NCBI GenBank assembly: GCA_031262835.1
Contig: JAISGY010000058.1
Span: 1-39,379, forward strand
Source of the DNA: Ruminococcus sp.
GTDB lineage: Bacteria > Bacillota > Clostridia > Oscillospirales > Ruminococcaceae
Direction: 5' to 3'
Length of the DNA stretch: 39,379 bases
Each line of letters starts with the position of its first letter. The first letter of the stretch is position 1. Below the pieces are notes generated by a model. The model did not search any database. It was not told the DNA's origin and was given only the letters and a program-made list of their open reading frames with translations. Made by a program: the position numbers and the translations under genes. Shown here piece after piece: positions 9,854 to 18,727 of the stretch.

Positions 9854-11130
9854 CTTATAAACGTAAGCAGAATCTCAAGCGAAGCGTTGCCGTTATAGAG
9901 CATAGACTTTGCGGTTTCGGTTGTTATATCAAACCCTACAGCACCGACGAAATTATCGTTTGCGTCACGAAGCGGCGCGGTAAATGTCATAATTTCCTGC
10001 CTTGAGCCGGTAACAGACTCGTAATAGTCCGTCCAGACAACCTCCCCCGACTCTTTCGCGTCAATGTACCAAGGGCGTTTCCGAAAATCAATCTCTTTTG
10101 AAACCGTATCGTCAATGCCGATATACTTCCCGTCGAAGTCCATAACATAGTAAATATCGTCATATGCCCAGTTTCCCGTATTAACCCCGGAAGCCAAAGT
10201 ATGCAGGAAATCGGAGGTCTTTTGCGCTGTTATTCGATTATAAAGCGCAGCATTTCTGCCGACGTTAAATTTAATATAATCGGTCGAACTCTTAAGCTGA
10301 TAAAGGAGCTGTGCGTTTGTTGTCTCTTCAAAGGCAAGTTTTGCTTCCTCATACGTCATCTTGCGGAGGGTCTTGTCGTATTCGGTAAAATCGCCGAATA
10401 TGCGTATTCCGAAACGATGCCTGTTATTTGTAATATCGGTAACAAGCGGCGCGGAGGAAAAGTCCTGCTTGTAGTCGAAGAAAGGAGCAATCTCGCCGGA
10501 TTCGGTAAACATCTGTATGCCCTTAATGTAGGGGGCAATATCCCGCGGCAGAAGCCTTGCGGCAAGCTCCGATGCGTTCATATCAATCGCGCAAACGCCG
10601 ATTATACTCCCGTCACTCCGGAAAATCGGATATGAAAATGTGATAATTCTATCACCGCTTGCGTTTGTAGCGGTTTCGTACGGCTCGGTAATAAATACGC
10701 CGCCCGCAGTTTTCGCGCCCTTGTACCATGGACGGTCGCGGTAATCGATAAATATATCCGGATTGGGACTTGTGCCAATATATCTTCCGTCTGTCTCAAG
10801 TGCGTAATAAATCTCGGTATATGGGAAGTTAGGGTCGAGGAATTTTGAAAGCTGAACGGAGTTGAGTAAGCCGTTAGCACCTAAATAATTGCCAACCCGC
10901 TCTGCGTCCGCAAGTGCGCGCTTCTCGACCGAGTCAAGCTGCCACTCGAAATTTTCCGCGAACATTGTAAACATCTCGTCGTGAATTTCAAGAAGCTCGG
11001 CATTATTTATCGGTTCATCTTTATCCGCAAAATTCTTAGAAAGAATACCAACGGTAAGCCCGATAACAATCCCGACGGCAAAACAGATGAGTATAATAAG
11101 TACAGGCAGTTTCTTATTCAAATTAAGCAC
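9850..11130 (-). CDS. Membrane-anchored double-Cache protein without output domain
   Basis: This 426-residue protein has one N-terminal transmembrane segment (~8-31) and then two similar extracytoplasmic Cache modules. Each has a YY-(A/V)-(L/M)-x-x-DG-(R/K)-YIG strand, an (R/K)-RPWY motif (RPWY at ~133-136 and 352-355), a Y-E-(T/S) strand, and a closing strand with (G/A)V(C/G)-(A/F)-D-(I/M) (VCAIDMNAS and VGFDITTET). Cache domains bind small ligands such as amino acids or carboxylates in chemoreceptors and kinases. Here the chain ends about 20 residues after the second module, with no signalling domain, HAMP or second membrane segment. The GTG start lies 2 bases after the GH44 stop, so the two are coupled. 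Function unknown. Confidence 0.82.
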   Translation of the reverse strand: MLNLNKKLPVLIILICFAVGIVIGLTVGILSKNFADKDEPINNAELLEIHDEMFTMFAENFEWQLDSVEKRALADAERVGNYLGANGLLNSVQLSKFLDPNFPYTEIYYALETDGRYIGTSPNPDIFIDYRDRPWYKGAKTAGGVFITEPYETATNASGDRIITFSYPIFRSDGSIIGVCAIDMNASELAARLLPRDIAPYIKGIQMFTESGEIAPFFDYKQDFSSAPLVTDITNNRHRFGIRIFGDFTEYDKTLRKMTYEEAKLAFEETTNAQLLYQLKSSTDYIKFNVGRNAALYNRITAQKTSDFLHTLASGVNTGNWAYDDIYYVMDFDGKYIGIDDTVSKEIDFRKRPWYIDAKESGEVVWTDYYESVTGSRQEIMTFTAPLRDANDNFVGAVGFDITTETAKSMLYNGNASLEILLTFIR

Positions 11131-11132
11131 CC

Positions 11133-12926
11133 CTATTTCTTTTTACTCTTATAAACGATAAACCCAATCGCAGCGATAATCGCTCCAATACCACAAAGGA
11201 CTAAGCCTATGTTAGAAATTACTCGGAAAGGTCTGACGGGTTGCCCGGTTTCAATAGTTGCGGCAACGGAGGCTGTTTCAGCCGCTGTTTCTGCCGCTGT
11301 AACTACTGCTTCCGGTGCCTTTTTTACTACAAATTCCGTAACAGAAAGCGGTTCGACTGTGTAGTCAAACGCGTTGCCCTCTATTCCTTCAACCCTTTTC
11401 AACTTACGAATTTCGGGGCTGTCGCCGTAAAGCGCGAAGACTTCGGCTGTGTCATAAGCTTTTTCGGACGAAACGTTGATGTTAACCGTTTCCGAATCGT
11501 GAATGTTCTTGTTTATTACGATAATTTTAACGCTGTCGGGGTCTGAACTTTCGATTGAGGAATATACCTTTAAATTCTCATTTTGGTAATCGGTCTTAAC
11601 CAGTATATCACCGAAGCCGTTTCCGTTGCCGTCATAGTTTGTAAAAGTGTTTATTGCGGAAAGCTGGTAAGCCATGTCGCCGATAGGCCAAATATCCGCG
11701 AAATACACGCCGTGTTCGATGAAAACACCGAGCACCAACGCCTCTGTAACCCCGCCCGAGATATGGTCGCCCGCGCCGAAGTTGTATTCGGTGAAGCCGA
11801 GCTTTGTCCCGGGGTAGAATGTGTCGATCGAAGTTTGAAGCTTCGGGATAAGGGGGAAGAACTTCGCTCCCGTCGAAGTTATCCAGCTGTTTTCGAGATA
11901 ACCCTCCTCATAGAGGGAACGAACCCCGTCAAACCGCGCCTGTATGCAACCGTCATCGTCATAGTGGTTACAGCTTCGCTCACCGCAAACGCCCTTTTGT
12001 TCCGTATAATAATGCACGTCAAGTACATCAACAATTCGAGTGCCGATGCTGTCTTCTGCCTTTTTCATCTCGTCAAGATAAAAGTCTATAAACCAATTGT
12101 ATTCCGGGTTAGAAGTCTTAATATCGTTCCAGTCTTTTGCATCCGTAAAACTATCGAACGCCGAGTACCCGAAAAGCGCAGGTCCGAAAACCTCCGCGCC
12201 CGCGTCCATCTCCTTAACCATCGAAGCCATATCGACAGTCTTCGCAATAAATTCCTCGCAGGTTATCTGTTCAGATTGAATAAGACTGTGGGTAGACTCC
12301 CAGAGCGCAGGCTCGTTGTCGAGGGAATAGCCCTTTATGCCGGTAGGTGAGCTTGAATCGCCGAGCTTTTCTTTTATGTAGTTAATAAATTCGTCCATGT
12401 AAACGACTTCGTCGGTCTTGTCGCCGCTGCCTTCAAAAGCACTCCCTTTGCGGCTCTTAACTTCATACCAATATTTTGAAGGCGCGGCAAATTCAGGGCT
12501 TACCCGCCCGGGGTTTTTTGAAGAGACATAGCCTTGAAGTTGGAGCGTTGTGAGGGTATAGGGGATTGCGCGGGTCTCCGCTTCATACGACAGCGCAAGT
12601 GTCGGTGCACCCGGCTTGAATTTCAAGTCGTCGGGCACGCTCCCGACAAGGTAGTAATCGGTAGTGTTTTCATAATCGGAACCGGCGTTTGAATAGTTAT
12701 TCTCCCAATTATAGGCGGTAAGGCGGTTGCCGCCGAGCCTTAATGACCCGGGTGAAACCGCGTCTAAGTCCGTCCCGATGTTAACGCCGTATATGTAGGG
12801 TGAAATGGTTTGAAGTTTTTCATCAGGCAAAACGGTTATATTAATAGTATCACCCTCCGCATAGACGTTTTGCGTTAACATTAAAAACAATATCACTGCT
12901 GTAACTAAAGTCCGTTTTTTCTTCAT
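11133..12926 (-). CDS. Glycoside hydrolase family 44 endoglucanase/xyloglucanase, membrane-anchored
   Basis: This 597-residue secreted enzyme matches GH44. A signal peptide (residues 1-23, ending VYAEG) is followed by the family blocks ISPYIYGVNIGTD and LRLGGNRLTAYNWENNYSNAG. The likely acid/base Glu205 lies in LDNEPALW and the likely nucleophile Glu380 in GFTEYNFGAGDHISGG. A beta-sandwich domain spans ~430-530. The C-terminal tail has an Ala/Thr-rich linker and one transmembrane segment (~570-592) ending in KSKKK. The enzyme would stay on the outside of the membrane; there is no LPxTG motif and no dockerin. GH44 enzymes cut beta-1,4-glucans such as xyloglucan or carboxymethylcellulose. It forms a two-gene unit with the Cache protein. 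Confidence 0.9.
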   Translation of the reverse strand: MKKKRTLVTAVILFLMLTQNVYAEGDTINITVLPDEKLQTISPYIYGVNIGTDLDAVSPGSLRLGGNRLTAYNWENNYSNAGSDYENTTDYYLVGSVPDDLKFKPGAPTLALSYEAETRAIPYTLTTLQLQGYVSSKNPGRVSPEFAAPSKYWYEVKSRKGSAFEGSGDKTDEVVYMDEFINYIKEKLGDSSSPTGIKGYSLDNEPALWESTHSLIQSEQITCEEFIAKTVDMASMVKEMDAGAEVFGPALFGYSAFDSFTDAKDWNDIKTSNPEYNWFIDFYLDEMKKAEDSIGTRIVDVLDVHYYTEQKGVCGERSCNHYDDDGCIQARFDGVRSLYEEGYLENSWITSTGAKFFPLIPKLQTSIDTFYPGTKLGFTEYNFGAGDHISGGVTEALVLGVFIEHGVYFADIWPIGDMAYQLSAINTFTNYDGNGNGFGDILVKTDYQNENLKVYSSIESSDPDSVKIIVINKNIHDSETVNINVSSEKAYDTAEVFALYGDSPEIRKLKRVEGIEGNAFDYTVEPLSVTEFVVKKAPEAVVTAAETAAETASVAATIETGQPVRPFRVISNIGLVLCGIGAIIAAIGFIVYKSKKK

Positions 12927-12956
12927 ATTTATCCTGCCCCTTTTTGCATTAAATTA

Positions 12957-12985
12957 ATGTTAACACAGATTTGCTTGCTTGTCAA
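12957..12985 (-). promoter_or_regulatory. Sigma-A promoter of the GH44-Cache unit
   Basis: On the minus strand a perfect TTGACA (12985-12980), a 17-base spacer and TAACAT (12962-12957) lie about 30 bases upstream of the GH44 start codon. Confidence 0.75.
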
Positions 12986-13060
12986 GTATTTTGTTTACTA
13001 TTCGGATATGCTTTTTTTGCAAAGTTTACATTTTTACACTGAAAAATTTTCACAACTAAA

Positions 13061-13069
13061 TGATATAAT
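13061..13069 (+). promoter_or_regulatory. Extended -10 promoter of the 1160-residue protein gene
   Basis: TGaTATAAT at 13061-13069 is a perfect -10 with the extended TGn element; the -35 region is poor, as is common for this promoter type. It reads divergently from the GH44 promoter, about 40 bases before the ATG at 13111, which has an AAGGAG ribosome site. Confidence 0.65.
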
Positions 13070-13110
13070 TTATATGGAAGCTTATTTAATCTTTCTGCTA
13101 AGGAGCAATT

Positions 13111-16100
13111 ATGAAAACTCTGGTAACATATGACGATTTTAAGGAACATTGCAATAATCTGCCGGTGAAGATTAACTCGCTTTTCCCGGAAGACGGCGGT
13201 TACCTTGTCCACCCATTTATGGTGAATATCCTTCTGACCGGGTGCACCATTGCCGAGAAGAATACGCACGGCGATTCTATCTGTAAAAATTCCGACCTGC
13301 TTTTAATGTCGGGTGAGGATGGAGTTCGCGAGGCGTTTTCGCTTAAAACCGCAAGGGAGATTGCGAAGCGGGAAGGTTCTGTAAAAATCTGTGATATTTT
13401 AGGCGAATGTGAATTTACCGCCGAAGAGTGGATGATTAACGGGCAGAACGACAGGATAATTGTGTCCATCGAGCATATGGAGAAGCAGGGCAAGAAATAC
13501 GCGCCGATTAGTCCGCTTATGAATCTCTTTGTAGATTTCAAAAAGGTTCGCTCAAGCATTTTATGGAAGAAATCGACACTCGGCGAGCCTGTAATTTTAG
13601 ATAGAGATACTGTCAAGAAAATTTATGACGAATATAAGGAAAAAGAACTCGAAACCGCACCGAAACTTAAGTACGCAGAAAAGGTAACAATGCCGCTCTT
13701 TGACCTTAACGTCGTTGTTGACGCGGCGGCGGTGAGACGTAATATTGTCAGCAAGTTTATGTTAAAGCTTGAAGAAATCCACAACACTTTAACAGATGAG
13801 TCGCTCACTGAATCTGTCGGTCTAAGCGAATTTTTACCGGAACTTATTACAAAAACTCTTTCAGCCGACGGTATACCGACCGGGAATATTGACAAGACAA
13901 GCTTTGAGAGCCTTAAGAACTCATATTTAAAAGCAGTCACGGCTTTTTCGGACTTTGAACTCGGAAGCCCCGTCAACCCGAAGTTTAACGCCGACTTTAT
14001 AAGCATTAAGACGGGCGAAACTCCCGCAGACGAAGAAAAATTCCTGCTTTGCAGTCTCTTGTCCCTCCCGCCGAACCACTCGGAGATTTACGACTACATA
14101 AAAAACAAGTACCCGTTCCAACACGGGAACATCGAGCGAATTAAAGCATTTTGGGGCGACCTTCCCGAAAACAAAGAAACCGCAGCTGCTATAGAAGAAT
14201 CGGAGGAAACAGAGGAAATGGTTGAAACAATTCCCGCCGCAACCGAAATAGTCCTCCCCATAGGGACATCGATAATCCGAACCTCTGCAATCGTCCGTGC
14301 GGAAGCCGCGGTTAAGGCAGCCGAAGCGGAGACCTTACGAAAGCAATCCGAAGCCCTCGCGATAACCGCAAAAGCCCTCTTTGACGAAGCCGACCGCCTC
14401 GAAGCCGATGAAAAGCAAGCCGAAGAAGCAAGGCTTGCCGAAGAAGCAAGACTCGCAGAAGAAGCAAGATTGGCAGAAGAAGCAAGACTTGCAGAAGAAG
14501 CAAGGTTAGCCGAAGAAGCAAGGCTTGCCGAAGAAGCAAGGCTTGCCGAAGAAGCAAAACTTGCCGAAGAAGCCAAACTTGCCGAAGAAGCAAAACTTGC
14601 GGAAGAAACAAAACAAGAACCCGAAAATCAACTTGAAGAAATAAAATCGGCTGACGATTCAAAATCGATTTTTGCGGAGATAGAGGCTCTTGCGAAAGAG
14701 GTTGAGGAAATCGGCGAAACATTGCCGGTTGAAAAGATTTCATCGCCCGCAGAGCCGGCGTTAACGCAAGAAGAAGCCCTGAAAGCGATTAACGAGATTA
14801 CCGGCGATATTTCAAAACTTCACGATAAAGACGCGCTTAATAGGATTAAGGAAAAACTTGACGAACACAGTGAACTTGCGCCGTTCGCAGGAGATACATA
14901 TTCACAGATAACTATGCGGCTTGAAAAGCTTACGCCTGTTTATAGTTTTGAAGATAATGCCGGGCGTATTCGTGACCTTACCGAAGAAGAACTTTCTGCC
15001 TTCTGCGAAGAGTTCGACAGGAGACGCGGCGATATTGACGAAAAAACCGCAGCAAATATCGACGATTTGATTTTAGCGCGTGAAGATGCACTCGAAGTAT
15101 TGTCCCTTGAAAAACTTTGCGGCAATACCGATAATATGACAACAACCGAGATTGAAAAGCTTCTTGAAACGCTTGCCGACGGCAGTTTCAGCGTAAAAGC
15201 CGCCGCTCCTTACATAAAAACCGTCCGCGAAAAACTTGATGCGCTCTATGTTAAGGAAGCCGACAGACTCACCGCAAATACAGAGATGATGAACGCCGCC
15301 GAAATCGCGAAGGTTCGCGAACATATTGCGGCAATGAAACTCCCGGACGACATAAAGAAACGCATAGAGGGTAAACTTGACAGAGCGAGCGTTAACCTTG
15401 ACGAAAAAGAAATCCAGAATATGATCGGCAGTCTTACGCTCCTTTCTGAAAAGCAGGCACTCGAAATTATTCGTCGGATTGATATGATGAAGAGCGACAA
15501 GAAGATGACAGATAGGTACGTTGACAAGCTTGAAGCCCACATTATCAAGCTTCGCGAGACCGAAGCGCAGGACTTCACCGCAGTTATTACGGCAAGTATG
15601 CAGGACAGCGGAATGACAAATGCGCAGATAATAATGGCAGGTTCGGCACTTTTCCCGAACAAGGTTAATAAGGCGACGTCCGAATATGCCTCTGTCGGGC
15701 GGTATGAGCAATCGCTTATAGTTTCGGAAAATACAAAGACGGAGGAATCACTTCTCTTAACGACAGACTTCATCTATATGCGAACAAAAACCGGCACAAT
15801 TAATCGCATTAAGGTTGAGGACGTTGATGATATACGCTTTGAAAAAGCTTTCATCGGCAACCCGAAAATCATCTGTAAAGCGAAGTCCGAAACGGTTGAA
15901 TTGCCGCACGGTTTCGATAAGAAATCGTCCGAAGCGGCGGCGGTTGTTCTCCTTGATGTTATAAACGCGATAAAGGATAAAAAAAGCGCGGACCGTATGA
16001 AAGCAATTGAGGAAGCGAACGCGAAGCGTAAGGCAATCGCCCAAGCAGCGGCAGAGGCGGAACAAAAGCTCCTTAGCGGCACGAAGGAAAAGGAAGCACC

Positions 16101-16593
16101 GAAGCGGGTTATTAAGAATCCAGCCGAGACCGAAAAACGCGGAGTTGAGATTGACCTTTCCGAAATCGAAGCCGATCTTGAAGCACTTGTTGCTAATCTT
16201 GAAACTAAAGCCGCATTTAAGAATGTGGAAGAAAGCGGTTATAACGAAGGCTTCGATACCGTTAATACTGCCGATATGCATGAAGCAACGACGGGTGCAA
16301 AGTCGCTTGACGATCAAAGTGCTTCTCTGCCCGCAAATGACCATCATTTTGACGGAATAGAAGTCCCGAGCTTAGATGACATGGACTCACTTGAAGATAA
16401 AGCACCCTTTGCGGAAGAAATAAAAGAGCCGGAGCCGGTTGAAAAAGAGCCGGAGCCGGCAGTAAAAGAACCCGAGCCGATGGCTGAAATAACCGAAGAC
16501 CGGCAAAAACCGAAATTCTGCCCGGAATGCGGTGCTAAGGTTGAAATTACCGGAGCGAAATTTTGTATGGAATGTGGGTTCAAGTTGGTGTAA
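13111..16593 (+). CDS. 1160-residue mosaic protein with hexapeptide repeat, PH-like segment and zinc ribbon
   Basis: Not recognised as a known full-length family. Parts in order: a mixed alpha/beta region (1-380) with no signal peptide or membrane segment; an acidic linker; a helical segment with ten copies of EEARLA/EEAKLA (~438-497); a long helical region (500-830); a beta-rich segment (~845-950: QSLIVSENTKTEESLLLTTD, FIYMRTKTGTINRIKVEDVD, ELPHGFD) that resembles a bacterial PH-like domain followed by a helix; an acidic Pro/Glu linker with EPEP repeats (~1105-1130); and a zinc ribbon with Cys1137, 1140, 1152 and 1155 (CPECG and CMECG). It is probably cytoplasmic. It stands alone between its own promoter and a terminator. 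A scaffold or regulatory role is possible but only a guess. Confidence 0.75.
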   Translation: MKTLVTYDDFKEHCNNLPVKINSLFPEDGGYLVHPFMVNILLTGCTIAEKNTHGDSICKNSDLLLMSGEDGVREAFSLKTAREIAKREGSVKICDILGECEFTAEEWMINGQNDRIIVSIEHMEKQGKKYAPISPLMNLFVDFKKVRSSILWKKSTLGEPVILDRDTVKKIYDEYKEKELETAPKLKYAEKVTMPLFDLNVVVDAAAVRRNIVSKFMLKLEEIHNTLTDESLTESVGLSEFLPELITKTLSADGIPTGNIDKTSFESLKNSYLKAVTAFSDFELGSPVNPKFNADFISIKTGETPADEEKFLLCSLLSLPPNHSEIYDYIKNKYPFQHGNIERIKAFWGDLPENKETAAAIEESEETEEMVETIPAATEIVLPIGTSIIRTSAIVRAEAAVKAAEAETLRKQSEALAITAKALFDEADRLEADEKQAEEARLAEEARLAEEARLAEEARLAEEARLAEEARLAEEARLAEEAKLAEEAKLAEEAKLAEETKQEPENQLEEIKSADDSKSIFAEIEALAKEVEEIGETLPVEKISSPAEPALTQEEALKAINEITGDISKLHDKDALNRIKEKLDEHSELAPFAGDTYSQITMRLEKLTPVYSFEDNAGRIRDLTEEELSAFCEEFDRRRGDIDEKTAANIDDLILAREDALEVLSLEKLCGNTDNMTTTEIEKLLETLADGSFSVKAAAPYIKTVREKLDALYVKEADRLTANTEMMNAAEIAKVREHIAAMKLPDDIKKRIEGKLDRASVNLDEKEIQNMIGSLTLLSEKQALEIIRRIDMMKSDKKMTDRYVDKLEAHIIKLRETEAQDFTAVITASMQDSGMTNAQIIMAGSALFPNKVNKATSEYASVGRYEQSLIVSENTKTEESLLLTTDFIYMRTKTGTINRIKVEDVDDIRFEKAFIGNPKIICKAKSETVELPHGFDKKSSEAAAVVLLDVINAIKDKKSADRMKAIEEANAKRKAIAQAAAEAEQKLLSGTKEKEAPKRVIKNPAETEKRGVEIDLSEIEADLEALVANLETKAAFKNVEESGYNEGFDTVNTADMHEATTGAKSLDDQSASLPANDHHFDGIEVPSLDDMDSLEDKAPFAEEIKEPEPVEKEPEPAVKEPEPMAEITEDRQKPKFCPECGAKVEITGAKFCMECGFKLV
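14422..14601 (+). repeat. Ten-copy 18-bp tandem repeat inside the mosaic gene
   Basis: Ten in-frame 18-base units of the type GAAGAAGCAAGGCTTGCC encode (EEA[RK]LA)10, followed by a degenerate eleventh (EETKQE). The third base of many codons varies (CTT, CTC, TTG, TTA for Leu), while the protein unit stays the same except R to K in the last three. The array is a candidate for copy-number variation between strains. Confidence 0.92.
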
Positions 16594-16600
16594 AGCAATA

Positions 16601-16643
16601 GAACTAAAAAACCTCACGGTGCAGTCCGTGAGGTTCTTTAGTT
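16601..16643. terminator. Bidirectional terminator between the mosaic gene and the propeller gene
   Basis: Perfect 10-base-pair stem AACCTCACGG/CCGTGAGGTT (16610-16619 and 16626-16635), with a further AACTAAA/TTTAGTT pairing outside it. On the minus strand the stem is followed by six T, so it also stops the convergent propeller transcript. Confidence 0.85.
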
Positions 16644-16691
16644 TAGAAGGAGGAAATGAATTTATTTAATTAATAGGTTTTTAAATTAAGG

Positions 16692-16719
16692 GTACACAAT
16701 AATCCGTTGTTTTGTGTAC
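16692..16719. repeat. Short inverted repeat in the convergent intergenic gap
   Basis: GTACACAA (16692-16699) and TTGTGTAC (16712-16719) are perfect 8-base arms 12 bases apart. No T run follows, so it is not a standard terminator. It may be a protein-binding site or only a local palindrome. Confidence 0.4.
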
Positions 16720-16771
16720 AATTGTCCGTGATTGCTATGATAACTACTTCATCTGCCGCACCCACTTCACT

Positions 16772-18553
16772 CTAACGCGTGAAGAAATCCATTACGGAAA
16801 GGACTTTCCAGTCGGAGATACGAACCCAGACTATGCGGCTTCCGCCGAAGACTGCGATTTTGTCACCTTCTGACGGGTCGGATATGCGGATAGCCCTCTC
16901 GAAGATGTTGGCGTCGTCAATATCGGAGTAGCTGAGGATAGTTTCGAGGGAGATTTCATCTCCGGTAATCTTGAAGACGAAATAGCTGTTGTCGGTACCG
17001 AATTCGTCGAAAGAGTGAACGGGGATTCCGACATAGCCGTCGTCGTCGATATAAACGGCGCGCATATCGTCTTCCGCGGAAGAGTAGACATTACCTGCCT
17101 CGTCCGCGAAACTATAGGAATTAAGGAGGATGCCCGAAGTGCTGTAGAGGGAGAGGACGAAGCCGTTATCAATTCGTGCGAAGCTAATGAGCTTGTCGCC
17201 GGCAGCGTAGATGTTGCCTTTGACAAATTTAAGCTCGGGGACTGGAGTTATCGTTGTTTCGGTAGTATCTGCCGCGAACGCCGGGGTGTCTTCGGAATTC
17301 GTGTAGAAGAAGATGAAACTGTCGGCGAACTTAACGCCGGTAACTGCTTCGCCGGGGAGGATTGCCCCGAGGGTGGAAGAGACGTTCATGTTTTTGTCGA
17401 GGAGATAGACATTTTGCGCAATGTTGTTGTCGGCATCATACCCGGCGGTAACAACCCTTAACACGTTATCGGTTTCGTTAAGGAAACTGCGTGCGGGGAT
17501 AAGCCCGTCAAGGGAACAGCTCCCGGAATATTCAAATTCACCCTGTAAGAGACTGAATTTCGATAAGACTGTGTAGTTGCCTTGACCTTTTCCGTATACA
17601 TAGAGGCTTTCGTCGGTGCAGTATGCATCGCCGCCCGAACCTAAGACTGCCTTAACGGTAATCTTATCGGGGGAACCGCAGTCAATTGCGGAAACGACTG
17701 TGTAGTCGGTTGAGGAGGCATTCGCGGGGACATAGATGCTGTCGGCATCGACGAAATAGGAGGCATCGTTAATGGTGTAGTAGGGGACAAAACCGGCAAG
17801 GTCTGAATCGCCCTCAAGCGGAGTCAAGCGGTAATCGGAATAGCTTGAAACGAGAACGAGCCTGCCGTCGGCAACCTTCCCGGAGGTGAAACTGCCGCAT
17901 TGGGAGTAGTCGGAGAGTTTAACGGGGTTAGAAGGTTCATTGACATCGTAAATTTCTATAAAAACGCTTTCGGAGACGGAAGTGTCGTTTGAGATAAGGA
18001 AAAGGTTTCCGCCGGTAACGTACATCTCAACCGGTGGGTGCGAGGATGAGGGGATTGAAGCTACAATCTGCGACTCATCGGGGTTAATGATATAGAGTGA
18101 GCCGTTCCAGAGAGTGTAGATAAAGCCGTCATCAACCTTAACAATATCGGTATCGCCGAGTGAGAAATCGAAGGGGGTTAATGCTCTTGTTCTTCCGGTA
18201 TCGTCAAGCTGTAAGGACGTGTAAACATCGTAGAGTTCGGTGTAACTTGACGGAATTTGGGGTGCGGGAATGTCGGCGTACTTAACAATTTCGACAAGCC
18301 CGGGCTTTTCGACTTCGGTGTTACGGTAAACGAAAACGCCGGTTAAGAGCACGAAGCAAGCTGCAACCGAAGCTGCAATCTTAAACGCCGCATCTCTGCG
18401 TGTGGGCTTGACGTTGTGGGTAACGGTAATAGCGGGTTTTTCCGTATTAACACGCTTCTTTGACGACAGCATCAATTCGATATTTTCGGGGGATAAAGAG
18501 TCGGGAACTTCGATATCATCAACAGCAAGGAAAATCTTTTCATCAAACGTCAA
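16772..18553 (-). CDS. Membrane-anchored beta-propeller protein paired with an ECF sigma factor
   Basis: This 593-residue protein has a short cytoplasmic N-terminus (1-54), one transmembrane segment (~55-77) and a large extracytoplasmic part. That part is built of repeated beta blades (segments such as DTDIVKVDDGFIYTLWNGSLYIIN and the regularly spaced GNLFLIS, GRLVLVS, ESLYVYG, KFADSFIFFYT and GDKLISF strands). It resembles the secreted C-terminal beta-propeller family (Beta_propel). The TTG start follows AAAGGAGG. It lies 174 bases downstream of an ECF sigma gene on the same strand, and the N-terminus faces the cytoplasm. It is therefore probably the anti-sigma or signal partner, although no zinc-finger motif is present. 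Confidence 0.75.
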   Translation of the reverse strand: MTFDEKIFLAVDDIEVPDSLSPENIELMLSSKKRVNTEKPAITVTHNVKPTRRDAAFKIAASVAACFVLLTGVFVYRNTEVEKPGLVEIVKYADIPAPQIPSSYTELYDVYTSLQLDDTGRTRALTPFDFSLGDTDIVKVDDGFIYTLWNGSLYIINPDESQIVASIPSSSHPPVEMYVTGGNLFLISNDTSVSESVFIEIYDVNEPSNPVKLSDYSQCGSFTSGKVADGRLVLVSSYSDYRLTPLEGDSDLAGFVPYYTINDASYFVDADSIYVPANASSTDYTVVSAIDCGSPDKITVKAVLGSGGDAYCTDESLYVYGKGQGNYTVLSKFSLLQGEFEYSGSCSLDGLIPARSFLNETDNVLRVVTAGYDADNNIAQNVYLLDKNMNVSSTLGAILPGEAVTGVKFADSFIFFYTNSEDTPAFAADTTETTITPVPELKFVKGNIYAAGDKLISFARIDNGFVLSLYSTSGILLNSYSFADEAGNVYSSAEDDMRAVYIDDDGYVGIPVHSFDEFGTDNSYFVFKITGDEISLETILSYSDIDDANIFERAIRISDPSEGDKIAVFGGSRIVWVRISDWKVLSVMDFFTR

Positions 18554-18727
18554 TTCTTTCGCCTCCTTTCGTAAGTTTAGCGGGGGATTTAATGTGTGCT
18601 AAGCGCAGCATCGGGTCGGTGGGTGGTGTCGTTTCTCACATAATGTTTCCCGGAGGCATCCGGTCGGGTTGGCATTGAGCATTCAGGGCGGGAATCACTC
18701 AAAACCTGAATAGTAAGCACTCGAAAT

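Noticed and set aside
11583-12350. 255-codon open frame on the plus strand inside the GH44 gene
   Set aside because: Antisense shadow; the GH44 frame has signal peptide, both catalytic motifs and a promoter.
14422-14601. Regular repeats that could suggest a CRISPR array
   Set aside because: Units are contiguous 18-mers without spacers and lie in frame within a gene, so they are a coding repeat.
16656-16676. Five-codon frame ATG to TAATAG behind AAGGAGG
   Set aside because: The ribosome site is only two bases from the ATG, the frame has no conserved content, and it follows a strong terminator; it looks like chance.
18554-18727. Gap between the second sigma gene and the propeller gene
   Set aside because: It holds GC-rich short inverted pieces but no clear terminator or promoter, so I see nothing firm in it apart from the propeller's AAAGGAGG site.
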